A program made the position numbers and the translations under genes. Under the pieces are notes generated by a model, which searched no databases, was not told the DNA's origin, and saw nothing but the letters and a program-made list of their open reading frames with translations. 37,533 nucleotides of DNA from the NCBI GenBank assembly GCA_945871425.1, contig CAMBVS010000038.1, positions 1-37,533 on the forward strand, written 5' to 3'. The DNA is from Rhizobium sp. Q54. GTDB taxonomy: Bacteria > Pseudomonadota > Alphaproteobacteria > SHVZ01. Below are positions 34,591 through 37,533 of the stretch, piece after piece; positions within the stretch are counted from its first letter, which is position 1, and each line of letters begins with the position of its first letter.

Positions 34591-34618
34591 GCAATACGAA
34601 CGGCGCAATACGAACGGC
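34591..34618 (-). repeat. Tandem 14-bp direct repeat in the cheB leader
   Basis: GCAATACGAACGGC occurs twice in direct tandem (34591-34604 and 34605-34618), followed by a further GCAA. It lies just upstream of the cheB ribosome binding site. Confidence 0.7.
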
Positions 34619-34688
34619 GCAAAGTAACATGACGGCGCGAGGTCGCGCACGTAGCCGCCTCGAGGTCACTCCCTGTTTCGACGCGGTC

Positions 34689-34949
34689 TCAGGCGGCCCG
34701 GACCTTGGCAAGGAAGCGGTCGACCTCGCTACGGAGGACTTCGCCTTTGGCGGCGAGCTCGCCCGCGACCTCGAGGGTCGCGCGCGCCCCGCGGCCGGTC
34801 TCGCCGGCGGCCTAGCTGACGCCGGAGATGTCGGCCGAGGCGAGGGCGCTCGCAGCGTCGGCGGCCTCCCGGGCGAGCCCATAGGCGTAGAGTCCGCCGA
34901 CGGCCGTGCAGCCCAGCACAACGACGCCGGCGACGAGACCGGTCCGCAT
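34689..34949 (-). pseudogene. Chemoreceptor (MCP) relic: TM helix joined to MCP C-terminal tail, with in-frame TAG
   Basis: Read on the minus strand from ATG 34949: a hydrophobic helix (GLVAGVVVLGCTAVGGLYAY), a short helical stretch to ADISGVS, a TAG at 34812-34814, then in the same frame AAGETGRGARATLEVAGELA and on to EVDRFLAKVRAA, with TGA at 34689. The second part is the typical C-terminal end of alphaproteobacterial chemoreceptors, and the TAG sits where a Gln (CAG) is usual. The HAMP/ligand part and the signalling hairpin are missing, so this looks like an MCP gene that lost its middle and then gained a stop. It precedes cheB by about 110 bp. A living short membrane protein of 45 residues is the less likely alternative. 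Confidence 0.6.
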
Positions 34950-35045
34950 CCGGATTCTCAGTTTCTGACTGCCATGACTTCCTCGGCGAGCTCGGGGTCG
35001 GGCAAGAATGCTTGCGACCTTTCTACGTCGGACCCGGCCTCGGCG

Positions 35046-35065
35046 GGATCATACGAAAGCATAGG
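35046..35065 (-). promoter_or_regulatory. Weaker che-type element before the MCP relic/cheB unit (copy G)
   Basis: On the minus strand this reads CCTATGCTTTCGTATGATCC, matching the copy before cheY at 13 of 20 positions including the core CTTTCG and TGAT. It ends 97 bp before the relic's ATG and lies back-to-back with copy F. Confidence 0.4.
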
Positions 35066-35095
35066 TTGGACCGGCCGGAGCGAGAAAGTCGGCGC

Positions 35096-35116
35096 CTCAT
35101 ACTTCCGTATCGATGG
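35096..35116 (+). promoter_or_regulatory. che-type element before the receiver-EAL gene (copy F)
   Basis: CTCATACTTCCG followed by TATCGATGG; one base longer between the two conserved halves than the other copies. It ends 62 bp before the ATG at 35178. Confidence 0.5.
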
Positions 35117-35177
35117 CGGGGCGATGCCGATGGCTATATTCACCCCAAGACACTCCTGATCGCAGCCCGAGGACGTC

Positions 35178-36434
35178 ATGCCCGAGCCTCTTACGAATGT
35201 CGTTCCCTTCGAGACTGCCGTGCCGTCGCCCGCTGCCTTCAGCCCGATCGGCGCAAGGGGCCTTTCGGCGCCGCCGTCACGCGTCTTCATCATCGACGAC
35301 GACGAGGCGATCGTCGCCCTGGTCGGCTCCATAGCCGAACGCGTCGGCTGCGCGCCGGTCCCGGTGACGTCGCTCGCGAGGCTGAACGAGGTCATGGACG
35401 ACATCGACCCCGCTGATGTGGTCGTCCTCGACCTCAACCTCGGCGCCTTCGACGGCGTCAGCGTCCTTCGGAGGTTCCAGCAGCATTCCTGCAAGTCCCC
35501 GATCCTCGTCGTCTCCGGCTGCGAGCAAAGGGTGCGCGCCTCCGCCGTCCAGTTCGGCAGGCAGCTCGGCCTCGACATGCTGTCGCCGATCGCCAAGCCG
35601 TTCGACCCGGCCGCGATGGCCGACACCTTCCGTCGCCACGCCAGCGCGCGAGCCGCGATCACGGTGGCGGACGTCGAGCACGCGATCGAGAACGACGAAC
35701 TCACGGTCCACATGCAGCCGATCGTCGACATCAAGACGCGCCGCGCCTCTGGCGCCGAAGCCCTGGTCCGCTGGCAGCACCCCGTCCGCGGCATGATCTA
35801 CCCCGACAAGTTCATTCCGCTGGTCGAGCGCCATCCGCTGATGCTGCCGCTCACCCTCACCGTCGCGCACCAGGCGTTCGCTACGGCCGCCGGCCTGCCG
35901 GACAGCATCTCGGTCGCGATCAACGTGCCGCCGATCTGCCTCGGCGACGCGGAATTTCCCGATCTCCTGATGAGCATTGCGACGAAGCATCGGATTTCGT
36001 CGGCTCGGATTACGGTGGAGATCACGGAAACGGCGGCGATGGCCGACCCGACTTTCACCGCGGTTCAGGTGACGCGCCTGCGAATCAAGGGCTTCGAGGT
36101 TTCGCTCGATGATTTCGGGACCGGGTACGCCTCGCTTACCGAGCTGCACCGCATGCCGGTATCGGTCATCAAGGTCGACAGGTCCTTCGTGAGCCGGCTC
36201 CTTCGCGACGAGGAAGCAAAGGCCATCGCCAGGATGACGGTGCATCTCGGGCGCAGCCTCGGCCTCAAGGTCGTCGCCGAAGGCGTCGAGGATCGCGAGA
36301 CCCTCGAGCTGCTCGGCTCCTGGGGCTGCGACGAGGCCCAGGGCTATCACATCGCGCGCCCGATGCCGGCCGAGGCTCTCGCCGGCTGGATCGCCGCCTG
36401 GAAGGAAAATCAGCCGGCTCATACTTTCGGCTGA
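35178..36434 (+). CDS. Receiver-EAL response regulator (c-di-GMP phosphodiesterase)
   Basis: This 418-residue protein has ATG 35178 after a GAGG site. The receiver (about 35-155) has VFIIDDDEAI, the phospho-acceptor Asp85 in VVVLDLNLGAFDG and Lys in IAKPFDP. The EAL domain (about 165-410) keeps the expected catalytic and metal residues: GAEALVRW, VAINVPP, ITVEITETA, SLDDFGTGYASL, VIKVDRSFV and VVAEGVED. It is therefore predicted to hydrolyse c-di-GMP to pGpG, with phosphorylation of Asp85 as the control. Placed between cheB and cheY, it could link the chemotaxis kinases to c-di-GMP level. Its last codons overlap the regulatory element of the next gene. Confidence 0.92.
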   Translation: MPEPLTNVVPFETAVPSPAAFSPIGARGLSAPPSRVFIIDDDEAIVALVGSIAERVGCAPVPVTSLARLNEVMDDIDPADVVVLDLNLGAFDGVSVLRRFQQHSCKSPILVVSGCEQRVRASAVQFGRQLGLDMLSPIAKPFDPAAMADTFRRHASARAAITVADVEHAIENDELTVHMQPIVDIKTRRASGAEALVRWQHPVRGMIYPDKFIPLVERHPLMLPLTLTVAHQAFATAAGLPDSISVAINVPPICLGDAEFPDLLMSIATKHRISSARITVEITETAAMADPTFTAVQVTRLRIKGFEVSLDDFGTGYASLTELHRMPVSVIKVDRSFVSRLLRDEEAKAIARMTVHLGRSLGLKVVAEGVEDRETLELLGSWGCDEAQGYHIARPMPAEALAGWIAAWKENQPAHTFG

Positions 36435-36437
36435 TGG
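36418..36437 (+). promoter_or_regulatory. che-type element before cheY, inside the end of the EAL gene (copy E)
   Basis: CTCATACTTTCGGCTGATGG encodes the last residues and the stop codon of the EAL protein (HTFG then TGA) and ends 64 bp before the cheY ATG. GCCG follows 11 bases after the TTT. Confidence 0.6.
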
Positions 36438-36500
36438 GGCCGGCATCCATCACCAGCTACCTTCGACTCAAGTCATCAACCCCTATCGAGGAAATGTGCC

Positions 36501-36890
36501 ATGAGCGTCAGCAAGGACATGGAGATCCTGGTCGTCGACGACTACGCGACCATGCGCCGGATCATGAAGAACCTTCTCGTCCAGCTCGGCTTCAAGAACG
36601 TCACGGAGGCCGCCGACGGCGGCGACGCCATCAACAAGCTGAGGACCAAGGCCGCCGGCCTGGTCATCAGCGACTGGAACATGGAGCCGATGACCGGGCT
36701 GCAGCTCCTCAAGGAGATCCGCGCCGACGCCAAGCTCAAGGCTCTGCCGTTCATCATGGTCACGGCGGAGAGCAAGACCGACAACGTGGTCGCGGCCAAG
36801 GCGGCCGGCGTCAACAACTACATCGTCAAGCCCTTCAACGCCGAGACGCTCAAGACCAAGATGCAGAGCGTCATCGGCACCTTCGACTGA
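36501..36890 (+). CDS. cheY: Chemotaxis response regulator CheY
   Basis: This 129-residue single receiver domain has ATG 36501 preceded by GAGGAAA. It has LVVDDYATMRRIMKNLLVQL at the N-terminus, the phospho-acceptor Asp58 in LVISDWNMEPMTG, the switch Thr88 in FIMVTAES and Lys110 in YIVKPF. When phosphorylated by CheA it binds FliM at the flagellar motor and alters rotation. The two CheZ-like proteins of this locus are its likely phosphatases. It has its own upstream element, so it can be expressed separately from the EAL gene. Confidence 0.95.
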   Translation: MSVSKDMEILVVDDYATMRRIMKNLLVQLGFKNVTEAADGGDAINKLRTKAAGLVISDWNMEPMTGLQLLKEIRADAKLKALPFIMVTAESKTDNVVAAKAAGVNNYIVKPFNAETLKTKMQSVIGTFD

Positions 36891-36914
36891 CACCCGAACC
36901 GCTGGAGACCTGCA

Positions 36915-37142
36915 ATGTCCCCAGGCGCCACATCGGTTCGCATCATCCCGGATCACAGCCGTCTCGCCTAGCGCGTGACCGACACGGAGGACGGCCTCAC
37001 CCTCGAGCAGCTTCTCGAGCGCGCCGACGACATCGGCCAGCGCATCGGCCAGGTCCTGGGCTCGGCCGGCGAGCTCTCCAGGCAGGCCGAGACTCTCCGC
37101 GGCCAGGTCAACGAGTTCCTGGCAAAGGTTCGCGCGGCGTAG
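36915..37142 (+). pseudogene. Chemoreceptor (MCP) C-terminal tail relic with in-frame TAG
   Basis: From ATG 36915, preceded by GGAG, the frame reads MSPGATSVRIIPDHSRLA, a TAG, then continues in frame RVTDTEDGLTLEQLLERADD and on to AGELSRQAETLRGQVNEFLA plus KVRAA and a TAG at 37142. The last 30 residues match the C-terminal end of alphaproteobacterial chemoreceptors and resemble the relic at 34689-34949. A GTG at 36975, directly after the internal stop, could start a 55-residue soluble protein. It lies 24 bp after cheY and before a strong terminator. Either a decayed receptor or a small stand-alone tail protein. Confidence 0.5.
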
Positions 37143-37165
37143 CCCCCCTCCCTCGCCGCGCCCCC

Positions 37166-37209
37166 GCCGGTCCGTCGGCTCAGCCGCCGACGGACCGGCA
37201 TCTTTTTTT
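37166..37209 (+). terminator. Rho-independent terminator
   Basis: A perfect 14-bp stem (GCCGGTCCGTCGGC at 37166-37179 with GCCGACGGACCGGC at 37186-37199) and a 6-base loop are followed by ATC and seven T. It closes the cheY/MCP-tail unit. Confidence 0.92.
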
Positions 37210-37340
37210 GGGGCGCGCACCGTCCGGCGACCGGCCGGGGGCATTGAGCGGCGCCATGCTCGCGGTCGCCGCCGTCGTCCTGCTGGCCGGCTTCATGGCG
37301 GGCGGGTAGTCCGAGCCCGAAGAGAGCCGAGCCGTCTCAC

Positions 37341-37360
37341 CTCATCCCTTCGTATAGGGC
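37341..37360 (+). promoter_or_regulatory. Weak che-type element before the chemoreceptor gene (copy H)
   Basis: CTCATCCCTTCGTATAGGGC matches the copy before cheY at 12 of 20 positions; the GAT half is lost. It ends 117 bp before the ATG at 37477. The rest of the 267-bp gap after the terminator shows GCCGATTA at 37375-37382, like a sigma-28 -10, but no matching -35. Confidence 0.25.
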
Positions 37361-37476
37361 AAATCGAGACCGCCGCCGATTAGTCTCCATTGTCGAAGTT
37401 CCTCAACATTCGGCGCCCCGAGCGACCGGCACTTTGCTCGTCCACCGCGCCAAGCTCAACGAAGGAGATCGGTGTC

Positions 37477-37533
37477 ATGGCAACAAAGGTATTCTCGGGA
37501 TTCCGCAATATGCGCATCGGCACGCGGGTCCAT
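37477..37533 (+). CDS. Start of a methyl-accepting chemotaxis protein (partial)
   Basis: Only the first 19 codons are inside the window: ATG 37477 after GAAGGAGATC, a strong ribosome binding site, reading MATKVFSGFRNMRIGTRVH. The MRIGTRV segment before a first transmembrane helix is typical of alphaproteobacterial chemoreceptors (NMRIGTRL-type starts), and the position beside cheY supports it. The gene runs off the end, so nothing can be said about the sensor domain. Confidence 0.65.
   Translation, partial: MATKVFSGFRNMRIGTRVH

Noticed and set aside
34689..37142. Recoded or suppressed TAG codons, because two frames here read through TAG
   Set aside because: cheW, cheB and the second relic itself end in TAG in normal positions, so TAG works as a stop. 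Decay is the simpler explanation.
19922..37382. Canonical sigma-54 or sigma-28 promoters before the che units
   Set aside because: No TGGCAC-N5-TTGC pairs were found. GCCG at sigma-28 spacing follows only three of the element copies, and GCCGATTA at 37375 lacks a matching -35.
1..37533. CRISPR arrays, tRNA or rRNA genes, insertion sequences, phage genes
   Set aside because: No regularly spaced repeats, cloverleaf-like segments, rRNA blocks, transposase motifs or terminal inverted repeats were seen.

Overview
This GC-rich window (sparse, short intergenic gaps and strong third-position GC) looks like a motile alphaproteobacterium. The Rhodospirillales/Azospirillum-like groups are the best guess. 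The reasons are the alphaproteobacterial style of the chemotaxis genes (CheA with two CheW-like domains, a CheZ-like protein starting with an EYxxIEEAV-type helix, EIDALLN-like CheY-binding tails) and the abundance of TPR-linked family 41 glycosyltransferases. Genus and replicon cannot be fixed from sequence alone. The window opens with an AT-richer leader and a 620-residue DNA-binding protein that could be a plasmid/chromid replication initiator.

Region 1 (about 2.2-17.7 kb) is a glycosylation locus. It holds seven TPR-plus-glycosyltransferase proteins: two with a GT9/heptosyltransferase-like C-terminus and five of the O-GlcNAc-transferase/SPINDLY (GT41) type. They surround a NeuB-family nonulosonic acid synthase. 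A secreted Sel1-repeat protein and a small hypothetical are interleaved. Next to a chemotaxis locus the simplest reading is protein O-glycosylation, probably of flagellin, with a sialic-acid-like sugar; no flagellin gene or sugar-activating gene is visible in the window. A SecB-like chaperone, a two-TM protein and a hypothetical protein bridge to the next region.

Region 2 (about 19.9-37.5 kb) is a chemotaxis and two-component locus. On the plus strand are cheA-cheW-(frameshifted membrane protein)-hypothetical, a short CheZ-like phosphatase, a LuxR-type response regulator, a receiver-EAL protein, cheY and the start of a chemoreceptor gene. On the minus strand are a long CheZ-like phosphatase followed by two receiver-bearing hybrid histidine kinases, then a chemoreceptor relic with cheB, and cheR with a SAM methyltransferase.

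The most striking unnamed signal is a roughly 20-bp element (consensus close to CTCATACTTTCGGCTGATGG). It lies about 57-97 bp before the first gene of seven transcription units in Region 2, on both strands and pointing toward the gene each time, with a weaker eighth copy before the chemoreceptor. I did not find it in the intergenic gaps of the glycosylation half. Other notable points are two divergently transcribed CheZ paralogues carrying three FliM-like CheY-binding peptides, two chemoreceptor-tail relics each broken by an in-frame TAG, a probable compensated frameshift in the CheA linker, and an AT-rich island before the LuxR regulator.
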